From Kappaphycus alvarezii (Eukaryota > Rhodophyta > Florideophyceae > Gigartinales > Solieriaceae), in contig NADL03000515.1 of NCBI GenBank assembly GCA_002205965.3, forward strand, positions 248,001 through 312,000: a stretch of 64,000 nt of DNA. Direction: 5' to 3'. Below the pieces are notes generated by a model, which searched no databases, was not told the origin of the DNA, and saw only the letters and a program-made list of their open reading frames with translations. Of the stretch, positions 45,148-58,250 are shown piece by piece. Each line of letters starts with the position of its first letter. Position 1 is the stretch's first letter. Both the position numbers and the translations under genes were made by a program.

Positions 45148-45778
45148 AATACCGCATGATATGCTCTCGGATTTACAGTAGCCATCACCGGCAAAAACAT
45201 TGAACCGAGGGGCGCATATTCTGATATTGCACCCATATTAGTAATTGTTCCTCCATAGTATGATCCTTGGTGCGTTGAATAACCTGCTCTCTGGAGAATT
45301 AATGTCTTGTTGGCGTTTAACTGCTGATTCCTCGTGCAGTACGGTGTGTGCTCGCAGCGCCTTGAATGGAGTTGTGCATGGATCAGCGGCAGACGGAATG
45401 GCTTCAGTAAGCGCAGCACAAAGAGATTCGGCACAAAGATACCCGCGTGATCCTCTCTTTCCGTACTTGTAGTCTTGGTATGTAAACTTTTAGACGAGTT
45501 TCCACGCTTGTTCAGTATTCTGATGTCCTGCCTTTGTCACTATATTTGTTCTTCTTCTATTGCATTTGACCGCAAGACTGTACTTGTCGTTTGGTTTGGT
45601 TGCTTTATGTTGTCGCTATGCTCCAGAGCTGGGGCTCGCCTGCATTGAGCTTTCATCATTTCCACCGGATCTTGTGCGCCACTAGTGTGTACAGTATTGC
45701 TGTGTATTGCACTTTCGCCGTTCGCTGGGGCTCTCATGGACGGTTACTCGGTCATTGGATGAGGCTAAAGGGCACCGC

Positions 45779-45891
45779 TACAGTACAGTATTTTACCGTA
45801 GCTTACTGTACTGTACGGTATCGTACGGTATCATACAGTACTGTACAGTTGCCATTTACCCTGCAGCATTTGCTCAACGACTGTACTGTAC
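45779..45891. repeat. GTAC palindrome cluster 4
   Basis: TACAGTACAGTA, then CTTACTGTACTGTACGG, TCGTACGGTA, ATACAGTACTGTACAGTT, and a further CTGTACTGTACG at 45881-45892. Stepwise variants (CGGTA for CAGTA) show the units are diverging rather than freshly slipped. Confidence 0.85.
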
Positions 45892-45948
45892 GCACCCTTG
45901 AGGATATTCGCAGGAACCAATTGTGTGTTCCCCCTATATTTTCTAATT

Positions 45949-46335
45949 ACAGTACTGTACAGTATATACAGTACTGTATAGTGCACAGTAGGCACTACAG
46001 TATACAGTACTGTATGTGTACGAATAGGGGAGCTAACGGTGGCAATTGTTGGTCATTGCCAAATTGTACAGTATGGACAGGTGTCGCTTGATTACCTAAT
46101 GAAGATACTGTACAGAATTCCGGCACCTTGTCATTGGTACAAACTCATTTGCTTACTGTAAAATATGGTTTACGTGTTGGCCTTTCACCGGGGCACTCCA
46201 CACATGCAAATCTACGATCATTGCTGGATACATGGAGTGCGGCCAGAGAAAACTCTGTCTCATCACGGAGAAAATAACAAAATACAAATTGTACACCACC
46301 CGACCAGATACTGTACTGTACTGTACACCATCGAG
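45949..46335. repeat. GTAC palindrome cluster 5
   Basis: The densest part is 45949-46014 (TACAGTACTGTACAGTATA, then CAGTACTGTATAG and TATACAGTACTGTATG). Single units follow at about 46064, 46105 and 46154, then ACTGTACTGTACTGTACAC at 46309-46328. The cluster ends about 460 bases before the vps4 start. Confidence 0.85.
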
Positions 46336-46789
46336 TATTACTTGTGTCCTACAACCTGTGCTACTGTACATACAACCCTTTTCCACCACCCCGTTACCCG
46401 CTTTCTTCTCGATTTCCTGACATGCTTGCAACTTTTGTTGCTACCCCGTCGTCATCTAAAACCCGCTTTGCACACGTTGTTCCACACCTCATCATCAAAG
46501 CCTCTCTCTCTCTCACACACAAAACTACCCCATCACAAAAACCACGTTTCTCACACGCCAGCACCAGGTGTGCAAATAACCCCATTACACTACCAACCAC
46601 CCGAAACCCAGACCCTCTCGACGCCCTCTCATTACCCCTCACACCCGTCCAACAAACCACCTCACACCGCAACACAAAACCCCTTCAACACAAACACGCA
46701 ACCCTTCCAACCTCCCGCCCCGCATTTCTCTGCCCTCGTTCACCGCCCACAATTTCTCACCGAGGGGTAAACTCGTTTACCGCCTGCTC

Positions 46790-48208
46790 ATGACTGACAC
46801 AAGCACATTTGTCAACCAAGGCGTGTTACACGCGGAACGTGCCATACAACTCGACCGTCTTGCTTGTTCTTCCAATGACCCTACCAACTTTGATGAGGCC
46901 AAACAATCCTACATTCGTGCAGTCGAGTATTATTATACTGCCTTAAAGTATGAGAAGAATGGGCGAATCAAGGCGACATTGCGTGACAAAATCTCGTCCT
47001 ATATGAACCGTGCGGAGGTTATGAAGGACTGGTTGAAAAAGTATGAGGAGAAGCAACGTCAGTTAAAGGAGGAGGAGGCTCAACGTGAAGAGGAGGAACG
47101 TTCTACGGAAAATGGACGCGAGGGGGAGGGGAGTGGTGGCCGTGGCCGTGGTGGCGGTGATGGAGGTGGTGGTGGTGGTACAAAGAAAAAGGGCAAGGGC
47201 AAGGGCAAGAAGAAGGAGGAGGAGGATGAGGGTGCGCGCCTGAGAAACCAGTTGGGTGGCGCTATTTTGACAGAGAAACCAAACGTGAAATGGGACGATG
47301 TCGCTGGTTTGGAGGCTGCAAAGGAGGCTTTGAAGGAGGCTGTGATTCTGCCGCAACGTTTTCCACAGATGTTTGTGGGTAAGAGACGACCGTGGAAGGG
47401 GATTTTGTTGTACGGTCCGCCGGGGACCGGGAAGAGCTATTTGGCGAAAGCGGTGGCTACAGAGGCGGAGGCGCAGTTTTTCTCGGTGTCAAGTTCGGAT
47501 TTGGTGAGTAAGTGGCAGGGGGAAAGCGAGAAGATGGTGAGGGAGTTGTTTGGGATGGCCAGGGCGGCTGGGAGGGCGATTATTTTCATCGATGAGATTG
47601 ACGCATTGGTGAGTTCGAGGTCGGATAATGAGAGTGAGAGCTCGAGACGGATCAAGACTGAGTTTCTGGTGCAGATGGATGGTGTGGGCAAGGAGTCCGG
47701 GGGCAAGGTACTGTTGCTGGGGGCGACGAATATTCCGTGGGGCTTGGATGACGCGTTGTTGCGGAGGATGGAACGAAGGGTGTACATCCCTCTGCCGGAT
47801 GCGAGGGCAAGAGCGAGAATGTTTGAGCTGCATCTAGGGGAAACACCGCATAGTTTGGAGGCTGGGGATTTCTTGGAGTTGGCGCAAATGGCGGAGGGAT
47901 ATTCAGGGGCTGATATTGGGATTCTGGTGAGGGATGCGATTATGCAACCGGTTCGCACTTTGCAGAATGCGACGTTTTTTAAAAAGGTGGAGCGACAGGG
48001 GAAAAGTCTGTGGACGCCATGTTCACCCGGGGATGAGGATGGAGTGGCAATGAATTTGATGCAAGTGAAGGCCGATGAATTGCATGTACCGTCGGTTAGC
48101 CGGTATGACTTTGAGTTGGCTTTAGCGAGTACCAAACCATCGGTGGGTGCGGAGAACATTGAAAGACATGAAACGTTTACGGCGGAGCGGGGTTTGAGTG
48201 GGGTTTGA
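46790..48208 (+). CDS. VPS4: Vps4-type AAA ATPase
   Basis: Intact intronless gene, 472 residues, ATG 46790 to TGA. Vps4 is the ATPase that pulls ESCRT-III filaments apart at endosomes, the division neck and other membrane-scission sites. An N-terminal MIT domain (residues about 5-85, three helices, [19 protein letters not shown]) binds ESCRT-III tails. A charged linker (about 90-150) contains a Gly/Arg run and a Lys/Gly run. The AAA cassette follows: [16 protein letters not shown], Walker A GPPGTGKS at 209-216, pore loop KWQGESEK, Walker B IIFIDEID at 264-271, sensor [10 protein letters not shown], and [13 protein letters not shown] with the arginine fingers (yeast has RRRFERR). C-terminal TPCSPGDE and the final helix [18 protein letters not shown] are Vps4-specific and exclude katanin or spastin. 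The linker is longer and more Gly-rich than in yeast. Clusters of GTAC palindromes lie on both sides. Confidence 0.97.
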   Translation: MTDTSTFVNQGVLHAERAIQLDRLACSSNDPTNFDEAKQSYIRAVEYYYTALKYEKNGRIKATLRDKISSYMNRAEVMKDWLKKYEEKQRQLKEEEAQREEEERSTENGREGEGSGGRGRGGGDGGGGGGTKKKGKGKGKKKEEEDEGARLRNQLGGAILTEKPNVKWDDVAGLEAAKEALKEAVILPQRFPQMFVGKRRPWKGILLYGPPGTGKSYLAKAVATEAEAQFFSVSSSDLVSKWQGESEKMVRELFGMARAAGRAIIFIDEIDALVSSRSDNESESSRRIKTEFLVQMDGVGKESGGKVLLLGATNIPWGLDDALLRRMERRVYIPLPDARARARMFELHLGETPHSLEAGDFLELAQMAEGYSGADIGILVRDAIMQPVRTLQNATFFKKVERQGKSLWTPCSPGDEDGVAMNLMQVKADELHVPSVSRYDFELALASTKPSVGAENIERHETFTAERGLSGV

Positions 48209-51200
48209 GTGTAGGAGGTTTTAGTGGACTTGCTTGTGCGTGGAGTTTGTGAAGACGTGGAGTAGCTTAGGCAAAAGGTCTCAGAGGGTGTAGGTGGGAT
48301 TGAGGAATGCAGATTGCGGGAGGGTGAAGAGGCGATGCGGTTGAGGAGGAGGCGAGGGACTGGGTAATTGCTAGTATGCAGCGATTGTAGATGGGTGGTA
48401 GTAGGTGAAGGGTGAAGACTGATACTTAAGGACGTAGCGGGAATGTCTTGTCGAATTCGGTCTAGGTGGGTGTAATAGAATGTGGACAAATGCACTTGCG
48501 CTGCTGCCCTACATACTGTACAGTACAAATCCCCTGAAAAGCCCTATAATAGAGCTACATGGTGTAACACACTGTACTGTACTGTACTGTGCTGTACAGT
48601 ACTGTACTGCACTGTTGTTTATTCTGGCAGCTCAACAGAGATTGGATTACACGTGTGGCAAGTGAATTGTTGGAGGCTTGAGCCCACACAAACAAATATA
48701 CTGTTGTACGTCAAACAGTGTGCTAGTTGTGATGGGCAAAACTGACCGAGAACAAACTGCCTGCTTTAGTGTACCTTCCAACGGCCCGCTTTACTTTATA
48801 TCCTTACGATTTTGAGTGATGATTACAGTCCGTTCGCGTTAATTGGCCACTACCGGGGGACGGGAGATATGGCCATTTAACGCGAGTGGCCAATTTTCAA
48901 ATACAGGAACGAACAGATTTCATTTACGTAGAGTAAAGAAGCTATAAATTGTTGTCTGACGAGCTGATTTGCTGCGTTCACGCCTTATGTCCGCATGTAG
49001 CCGACGTAGGCTCGACACAAAGGTGTCGTCGACCCGTGTCGGAAAAATTCGCCACGCGTCGCAAGACGCCAATGGCGTGTAGTTGCTCCTTCAATGACGG
49101 CATTTCGGCCGCGCCCTGCGCAGATGGAGAGTGGGGCCTCGAACCGGGTCATATGGGAGGGGAAGAAATGAATTGATTGGACCACATGGTTCCGGCAATG
49201 GACCCGGTCGAAGGGGCTTCATCTGGTCATCATTCGTTGCAGGGGTTGGTAGGCAATTTTGGGTCATCCGCGGGCATGTGTGGAGACTACATGCGTACTT
49301 ATGATGTCTTAATCTAAACGCTAGCTTCTGATGTAGAGGATAAAGATTTGGAGAAGGTGATTCATTTAGTTTCTGTCAAATACCTGTTGTCAAATTGTTG
49401 GAGTCTATATGAAGTATTTTCCCAACTTTCTGGTGCTTCTAATAATTTTTATCAAGATTTTAGGGGGCAAAAAATCGACACAAGCTGAGTAAATCTCTTT
49501 GTCCATGATCGAATTTTTTGAACCATTACTTCATGGACTTAAAAGTAGTCAATCCTCATGAATAATTTCAAAATTAGTAATTATATTTTTAAAGTTCATT
49601 TTAACACAGAAAGAAGAGTTGCAAAATTATCAATAAAGGTATAAATATCTTCATGTAAGTCAGAGGCGGATTACAAGGAATCAAATATAATCCACGGCAA
49701 CCGTACTTTTGCGTTCGAAACGAAGCCGAAAATTAATCTTCAATAGTTAATTATGTTCCATTTCAAGTGTTTAACAAAATGTATCATCTTTCCGTCGACT
49801 CGGTTCGTCTGATCAACATCTCAAGGATGACATAATCAACGCCCCCGTTATAAATTCTTTCATAGAGCTTACTTCTTCGAATTGTAGTTGGTCGGCGTAT
49901 TCCTCTTTAAAGATCGCGCATAATTTTTTATTGACTGACGTCAAAATATAGAGACAGAAATATTAATTGAAGAGAACGCTTCAATTTGTATATTTCAAGA
50001 ATATGGGACTCAAGGTTATCAATTTACTCTATAAAGTTGGTGTTTATTGAACAAAGGAAACCATCACTTCTCCGATTAATTTTGTTGTCTTATGTTTTTG
50101 TCTCCGAACACAATTTCTAAAATTCGTATAGAGGCCAGAATAATATGCTGTAGTTGAATTAACTTATCATAGATGGTTTGTGGAGCATACACTGCAATTT
50201 TTTAAGGAATACTGAAATAAACTTAGAGATGACCATTGAATGCCATTTCAAAATATGGCAGGTTTTCTAAGAATACCAATCCAGGCGGCTGGTTCATACT
50301 GGACTTTTAGACGATTAAAAATCTAAAGGTACTCCCTCTGCAGTGCTGACACCCGATAAATGAGGAATTACTATTGATCTTGAAAGATTGATATGAATAA
50401 ACTGGTCGTAAATAGCTGAGGTGCGATGAAAGTTCATTATTGAGCCCAAATGATAAGCAAGAGGTAATTTATTTGGAATCTTTTGAAAATGTTTTCGGCC
50501 GTATTATGAGAGAAAGAGAACAGACAGGAAAGAATAATGGGCAAGGAAATCAGGTTAGATCATATGATTTTGTGAACGTATTCTACACCGGGTAGAAATT
50601 GGAGCCTTTAATCATTGTCAAATCAGTCCTAGAAGGAAGTTGATAAATTGACTACGAGCATTCTAATAGCTTTCCAGCTCCAGCAGTGAATTTGGAAATA
50701 AATGAACGTTGCGCGGACCAAAATAAAATGTTTATTCAAGTACATTACAGTTTATTGCAGCATCTCTCATTAATTTCTCAAAAATATCATAGACACGTCA
50801 CTTTTAGCAACGTATGACATTGCATCTTCATAAGGTTTCCCTCTATAGAAGAATATATATTTCTTCCACGTCTCTTATTTTAAGAAGAGTCCTATTCTTC
50901 TGTGATTCGACAACCCCTATTCAATAAAATAAAAATATAAATTGAAAACAGGGTTCAAGGTGTCAATATTTATTGTCTGGCTCTTTCCGCTCAAACTTTG
51001 ACATAATTAGAACAATAAACTGTTTCCAAATCTGGTTACTACATTAGGGATCCAAAAAGTCACTTGCAATACATGAATGGTTTAGGGTATGGTTCCGGCC
51101 AACTCTTGTATTTTTTATAGTTATCGCTGTCCGAAAATGAAAGTATGGACCACATTCTTAGTTAATACATAGGACTTCTTTTTCGTCACTAAAAGGATAA

Positions 51201-53427
51201 TATATTCCTAAGGCGGCCAGGTGCGCCTGCATGGGCCGTAGTCAAAGCCATTGTGTGGGATTGTATCTTAGTCACCAATAACTGCGTTATGTAACCTCTG
51301 GAAGATACTTCACGTTTGATTTGCTAACGGACTAAATATTTATTCCACAAGTTGATCTTTATCACTTTTTATGGGCTTCTGATACGTTTATAACTATATC
51401 AAGACCAACCAGAGTTCTGTAATTTTAACATCACACAAATCTCTAACTAAGGCAAGTTCCGAGACCGGAACTAGATATAGAAGAGGCATTTATTGTATAT
51501 TGTTTTGAAATAGCTAGCCAAATAAACAAAAAGCTAAAAGGTAAACTGATCAAATAAACCAAACGGCGAAACAGCTTCAACTGAAACCTTTGCAATTACG
51601 CGATATATTCACAGTAGCTCGGGAAAACTAAGATATAACTTACACTTATCTGAAAGCCTAGAAGCACTTAAGTTAGCTGAAATTCTCTAAATTAGGTATA
51701 CGTTCAACTCATGTTAAAAGTAATATATGTATGTGCAAACTCTCGATAAATAAACATGGTGCAAATTCTCAACACCCCTTCATGTAATTTCTGAGTTATT
51801 AGAAGGATTTAATTGTAGCCTTTTCAGTACCATACCGGAGCCGGCTTCCAAGTATGATCAACCAATCAAGTACGTCCCATTCTAGGGCCTTTTGTAATGC
51901 CTGCAGTGAACTTTAACGCTCACCAAAGATCTCACCCTCCCTCAAAGTGTCAAACACCCCGATATCTGCTTTGGTCAAGAAGAGCCGAACGGGTTATATA
52001 ATAAAGCTGAGTAGCCGGTTCTTATAATTGTGAACATTATCAAAATAGTAAAAACATAACCAAAACCAAACATTAAAGATATACAACAGTTGCGACATCC
52101 GAAGGGAACGCTACTGGAAAGAGGTCATGTAACTTTACCTTAAGCGTACTCTAGTTATATGCACATCAAGTAAGTCAATCGCGAATTTGCTTATAGCAAG
52201 AAGTAAATGAATTCCTCAAAAACAAGGCTGTGTCATATTGTTGGTATACTACGCAGGTCAGAATTTCTTCCCTTCAAAGAATGCGAAACTACGATATGAT
52301 TTGAAATCTGTAAGATCTTACGAGCATTTCAGCCCCTAGAGCTCTGTGATTGAAGAAAAATTGAGGACCCAAATGCCGCATCCGACGAGAGGACTATAAA
52401 ATGTAGTTTCGGGCCCCTAATTGCACCCTTCCATCTACAAATTAATCGTTTCGTCTCCTTACAAAGGCAGAAGAAGCGGGAAAAAGCAATGATATTGCCC
52501 AACCGCACCTAAGATTGCCAGTAGGAGTCCAAGTCTCGACACAAACGACCGTACGGAATGAAAAAAGCATTCCAAATTTGATAAGTTTCCAGAGAGATGG
52601 TTCTGCTGGAGGAGGACGGGTAAGAGGGCGCCGGAAAGGTAGAGGAAGAAGTAGAAGAAGAGGAAGAAAGGTGCGTGCAAAGAAGGAGTAGGCGTACAGT
52701 AGGAAGAGGGCCTTGTGATGCGAGCAATGGTTGGGTGATTAATGCAACTGAATACAAAAGCATAATTCTGGAGAAGGAATTTAGCGATAGCATTATCGAA
52801 CAGAGAGCAAGAATGCTCTGTATTTTTTCACTTTCAAGTACGAGAGTTCAATATAGCGTCAAAAAATTGCTGAAATAAGATGAAGTTTCGTTTCCTTACT
52901 TACTAATCCGCTGTTTACGCAAGTAACAGAGTGTTTTAATGAGTATGTTAGGCACAAAATCGTTAGCAGTGGTATTGTATCCGTTGCAGACTCCTACTGT
53001 CATCTTTCCGTTTTGCTATTTTCGCACACAGCTGGGTTCAGTTTCCACAAGGCTATTTCTATCTTGAGGCAATTTGGAGGTTCCTCACCTTTTCCAAAAA
53101 ATTCTATTCATCTCGCCTCACATAATTTCGTACCCGCCCACTGCGCGAGCGATTAGTGGTGACATGGTTTGGAACACTTTACAAGACCAAAATAGGTTCC
53201 TTACAAAGTTTGAAACTCTTTAATTTCGGGAAACTCGGAAAAATTTTTACAACCATGCACCTCTTGTGTAACGGAGAATTTGGATGGGGATTGAGTTCTA
53301 TCAAATGATCTTAATCCTACGGGGAGATATTCCTAATCACTTCATTTATGCGTAACCAATAAATTGACGTAGCGGCACGCTGCAGGTCTTATCAGTAGTT
53401 AGTTTAGTAGTTAAGCTTTATCAGTAC
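48209..53427. other. vps4 downstream region and AT-rich desert
   Basis: The first 400 bases are GC-rich and contain palindrome cluster 6. From about 49.3 kb the sequence is AT-rich without recognisable genes. Frames at 52459-52793 on the minus strand are Ser-rich low complexity. No paired long repeats are seen. Confidence 0.45.
48512..48617. repeat. GTAC palindrome cluster 6
   Basis: ATACTGTACAGTACAAAT, then an alternating run of ACTGTACTGTACTGTGCTG followed by TACAGTACTGTACTGCACTG. It lies 300-400 bases downstream of the vps4 stop. Confidence 0.85.
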
Positions 53428-56400
53428 CTATTCTCTAATTAATAATTCAATTTTTAGTGAACGAGCTAGAATCTGCATGTACTGCACTAGAGCTGCAGTA
53501 CTGGATATAAAAGGTGCGGTTCTTCTGGATTTTTGGGGATATCTAGCCACACTCCATTGACCCTCAAGCAGTTCAGACACACGTGTAACAAGCACAGGAA
53601 TTTCATCCGACTGCTCTAAGTGTATTGTTCTGTGGATTACATGAATGATTGGATGGATATTAAAGTGAGCAGGGAGATCCAATCGAAAATAATTCTTAAC
53701 AATGGGCTCCCTCACCACAAATGGCCCAAACCTTTGCGTGTCATTCTTTTTCGAATCCGGCGATCTAGATTACATATCAGTAAACAATGAACGATTGATC
53801 CGTAGCTCCGAGCCTACCTTATAATCTAGAACCTAATATTGCCTTGAAGCGTAAGAAACTTGCCGGTCTTTTGCAGCTTTGTAGAAAAATTTCGTATCCT
53901 CAAGAGAACCCTTGAGCTTGACAGGAAGTCTTCCAAACTCAGAAGATGTATTCTGCTGCTAGCTTAATACTATAATGGGGATTTCGGTGTTCAACCCAGA
54001 TCTAGCTCGAACAATGAAATAACCAGATCATCGCTTACAGCCGAGTTCAATGCAAATTCTGTCGATGTCAGTAGTTCATCCCAGTTATCCTGATGATTCG
54101 AGCAATAAAAACGAAGATAGTCCTAGATCATTCTATAAAAAAATTCGGAATCACCGTCTGTTTGTGGGTTTCTGCTAGTGGAAATTCTTATTTTCAAAAC
54201 ACGAAGATTCTTCATTGTCTTCCAAAACTTTGAAACGGGCTTGCTATCCATGTCTGTGGTCACATATTCCGCCAACCCACAGTTCTTAATTGTGTTCAAA
54301 AAGAAGTCCGTAGCCGTCTTTTCAGCAGTATCCGATGTTTTTTATTTCAAGAAATGGACTCAACGAGTAAGTCGTTCAACCCAAGCAGTAATTTTATCAT
54401 GTACAATATTCGTCATGGGTAGCCTCACAATGAAATCTGTGGCTGTTGATCCCCATCTGTGGTCATGTAGCCCCAGTGACATTGGAGCTGCCAACTTCTT
54501 TTGATTATAGTACTCTAATGCTAACAAGGAAGACATCCTTCGCAGTACTTTCGAACATCTCGGCTTTTGTGTTTCCATGGAAGTTTTCTAATCTGGAAAA
54601 TATCTTTTCGAATATGAAATTAACACCGACTTTGGAGTCGTGATCAATTTACAAAAAAAACCGACACTGAACTTCGCCGCACAAACAAACTTTACATTTT
54701 AAAGCAGCTCGGAACCCACCTTTGGGAATATTTTCAGAATTTTTCCATTTTTCTGTCTCCTGGCCTCATTTTCTGGCCATCCTCCTTCCATTAATCTTAC
54801 AGCTGGACTGCAGAACTGGACTTCACCATACCGAGGAATTGTCTGATCTAAATCAAGGTAGGGAACTTCAACGTCAATCAATGAGACGTCACGATCTCCT
54901 CTCATCACATTAGGAGCTCGTGATAATGCGTCTTCCAAGACGTGAATTTCTCCGGGCTTGAGTGTGATTGGAAAGATTCCAAAGTTTTCGAGAGTTTCCA
55001 ACTAAGTTTCTTCTTTACGACTCAGATTCGGTCTTTTGAAGAAGCTCTAAAGCATCTGGTTGTCAGTGAAAATATCAAAATCGAAACCTTCAATATAGCA
55101 CATGAATTTTCCCAGAAAGTTAGTCGAAGCCAGAAGCCCTCTGCTGTTTGCAGTGTAGTCCGACTTAGTGGTTGAAATATTCTTTGGAAAGAGATATATT
55201 ACACGAATCCTTCCGATTCTCATCCAACTGTGTCAGATTAACACCGACAGCGAGGTGTGAAGCATCCATATGACCATGAAATGTTTTTTACTAATTAGGA
55301 GCGACTAAGATTGGAGCCAAGTTCATTGCTTCCTTTAGCTTCTGTAAATTTTATCACACTATTGACCTTATTTACGTATTCCTCGGATCCTTTTTAGTCA
55401 GATCCGTGAGAGGTGCAGCATTTTCGGAGAACTTTGGTATGAATCTACTGAAAATTGTACCATACTAAGGAAAATTCTCAACTCCGTCAAATAAATAGAC
55501 TTCGCCCATGTCTGTAAGATTTAAACTTTCTCAGGATTGACACGAGTGCCGTCAATTAAACTCATTTACGAAAGCTCATTGGGAAAGAATGAGAATTCCT
55601 TTGTTGATATGAAAAGCTCATGTTCCTTAAGTCACTTCAATATATTTTCCAGATGTTCATGATGTTATTCCTTATTCTTCCTGAAGATTAGAAGATCATC
55701 CATGTAACAATCAGGAAGACATCTATGCATTCCTAAAAGATATGTTTCATTAAAGTTTGGAACGTAGCAGGAGCATTGCAAAGTCCAATAGGCATAACAA
55801 GATATTAGAATTGCCCATATTTTATATTGAACACATTCTTTTCGATATATTCTGTTTTCACCCTTTTCTGACTAAAATATGTTTTCAGATCAAGCTTGGA
55901 CACAAAACTCGCATCTCCAAGCCAATTAAACATTTAATCGGAGCGAATTAATGGAGTATTGTTCCTTTTTTGATGTGACTTAAGGCACAGTAATCGGCAA
56001 CACCTCCAAGATTTCCACTATTTTCTTTCACAAAGAAAAGCGGTGCTACATCTGTTATTTTACGGGATTTTATTTCCCTATTCCTAAAAAGAAGAGATCT
56101 GAAGTACTCTTTTGCTGCTCTGAGTTCAGATGGAGATAGCTGGAAGAGGTGTAGAGGAGGTGCCTTTGCACCTTCCTGTACTTTGATCCCATGGTCCACT
56201 GATCGAATCGGATGTATCCAACTTGGCAAATCTTCACGAAAGGCCTCTTTATACTTTTTCATTAATAATTTTCGTTTTCCATTGGACCAAAAATCCTTCG
56301 TTCCTCTCTTGTTTTGAACTTTAAATAATCTAAATACTCCGAAGCCACCTCCATTCCTCAGCATTCGTCTAAGTTTCTTCAATCGCAAAATTGACACATC

Positions 56401-58250
56401 AATAAGGTTTTCAGTATCGGAATCAATCACTGGAATAGAATATCTTTCAACATCTTAATACGTCGTTGGTAATCAACATCTAGATTGTGAGAAACATGCA
56501 AAGTAATTCCCATCATAACTTCATTCCTAGTCGAGGAGATACGCCCAGTCAGAATTGTAGGTATGATCACCTAATCTTATAGTTCCATTGAAAATAATCT
56601 CAGATGTCTCTTCCGTAATACCTTTCTGTGGATGGAAAGAAATGGGTTTTTCAGGCCTAATCTCAAATAAGTTCCTATTTCGCTTCAGGAACCCAATTGA
56701 AACCACAATTGTATTGCATCCATCTTCCTTTTGTACTTTGACTGCATTTCCATGCAGTCTAACATCAATAACTATCCAAGGCTCCACTGGTATAGTTCCA
56801 TCAGTGCGGATGCCGCCATGAGGACTAGACTTGATTCCATTAGACTCGGCTTCGGAGATTCTCAAATTTTCCCTGTCCCCTGATAACTTCACTCCGGTGA
56901 TGTCTACAACAGTTTCAATCTGTTCATTGGGACATCTTTTCACACTCGCTACTGTTCACACCTGATTGCTCACCAAGTCCAGCGGACCAACTGGTTTTTG
57001 GGGTCAAGGTAAGTAAGAACATTATCGTGTATTCCCTATGTGCTGGTCTTCATTATCCGATTACCACCCCTGTTTCTTTTATTCCCGTTCCTTTCTTGTG
57101 CTTCCATGGTGTAAATATCACTTTATGGTACGAAACAAATCGGTTCCCAGTCAAGTCCTCCTGATTTTGTCCTTTAGGATTACGTTCCAGCTTACTTATC
57201 TCCATTGGCATTGAACCTGAGGCTTTTCAATGTTTTGAAAATTAACTTCTGCCAGTGAATAAACCTGCTCCGTAAAATGCTCCATCAACGCTGAGAGCAA
57301 CAGTAGTAGCAGCTTCGAACTTGGATGGATTCCCTTTAAGGAACCCCAGCAGAATGTGTGGTTTGAGACCTTCACAGAATCGCGCCAACTTTTCCGACTC
57401 GCTTATGCCGGGAATGTAAATAACCAAATTCCTTAATTCCGAGAGAAACGACGCCACATTATTTCTGGCGGAGCTTGGTAAGCTTGTCAAGAACTTTAAT
57501 ACTTTATCCTGGGGAACAAACTCGGCCTCAACTAAGAGCTTGAAAGCTTCCAAAGTCAGCGGGACAATTTTCCCAGAAACAAGCGTGTACCACCAGTTTG
57601 CTTTGGTACCGGTCATAAACATGTAATCAAAGTCAATAGAATTCTGGGTGCTGTTAACTTCGCTGTGATCCACCTGAATAAGCCTTAGATACTTTTAGAC
57701 TGAATGCAACCATCACTGAACCTTCAACGCATCTCTAGTCCCATCGAACAACACAGGCTTATTTGTTTTGAAGAAGAAGTAATCAACAAACTCCTTGCTT
57801 GAAGCCTCCATTAAAAGGAGTACGTCCCAGGCATTCGAGAATCTAATGCCCCATTACGCGATGGACTTTCAATTGCAGTTCGATGAGGTCTTTAGGCTGA
57901 GGCGCTGCGCAAGGTCGGGTCCTCAAAGCTTGAAAAGAGCAGCACTGTAGCTGTCGAAGATTGCGGTGGGAGCGTGAGGGCCGTAGCTGGCATCGATCGG
58001 GAATGCAACGGGAAGTTTGAAGTTGTTGGCTGGGGCTGGAGCGAGGGGCTGAGTGGTTTAACGATTGAGATCGCAGCTAAAATTCTGAGGTTGTTGTTGA
58101 TTGTGATCGCAGTGGGATCTCTGGTGCTGGTATCGGTTGTGTTGGTAGTGGTTGAGCGCCAGATGGCATACTCGAAGTCGCAGCCGGCAGTTGTGGAGTT
58201 CTAGTGTTCATAATGGACCCAGTCCTGGGTCTTTGAGCTGTTTTGTAACT
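53428..58250 (-). mobile_element. old Ty3/gypsy fossil
   Basis: Minus-strand pieces occur in the right order. A gag capsid part (NWWYTLVSGKIVPL and ARFCEGLKPHILLGFLKG, 57.24-57.66 kb) follows a Pro/Gln-rich start near 58.22 kb. Then come a protease-like part (56.5-56.95 kb), a reverse-transcriptase start (VAPLFFVKENSGNLGGVADY, near 56.0 kb) with traces down to about 55.3 kb, RNase H and spacer traces (54.7-55.0 kb), integrase (FIVRLPMTNIVHDKI, 54.4 kb) and an integrase C-terminal segment (LPAHFNIHPIIHVIHRTIHL, 53.55-53.68 kb). I could not find a pair of LTRs. Broken at many places, probably twenty or more; clearly old. Confidence 0.8.

Larger units (their letters stand above)
45153..46789. 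other. vps4 upstream region with dense palindromes
   Basis: No certain gene. A minus-strand open frame (about 45432-45153) is cut by the Ty3 insertion at its 3' side. From 45779 on the region is packed with GTAC palindromes, ending in a CA/CT-rich strip just before the vps4 ATG, a plausible promoter and 5' leader. Confidence 0.5.

Noticed and set aside
52459-52793. Minus-strand Ser-rich frames
   Set aside because: Low complexity from a GAAGAAG-type run; no start context and no motif.
57974-58204. Plus-strand hydrophobic frame, possible membrane protein
   Set aside because: It lies antisense to the start of the Ty3 gag, whose minus-strand Pro/Gln-rich reading fits the element better.
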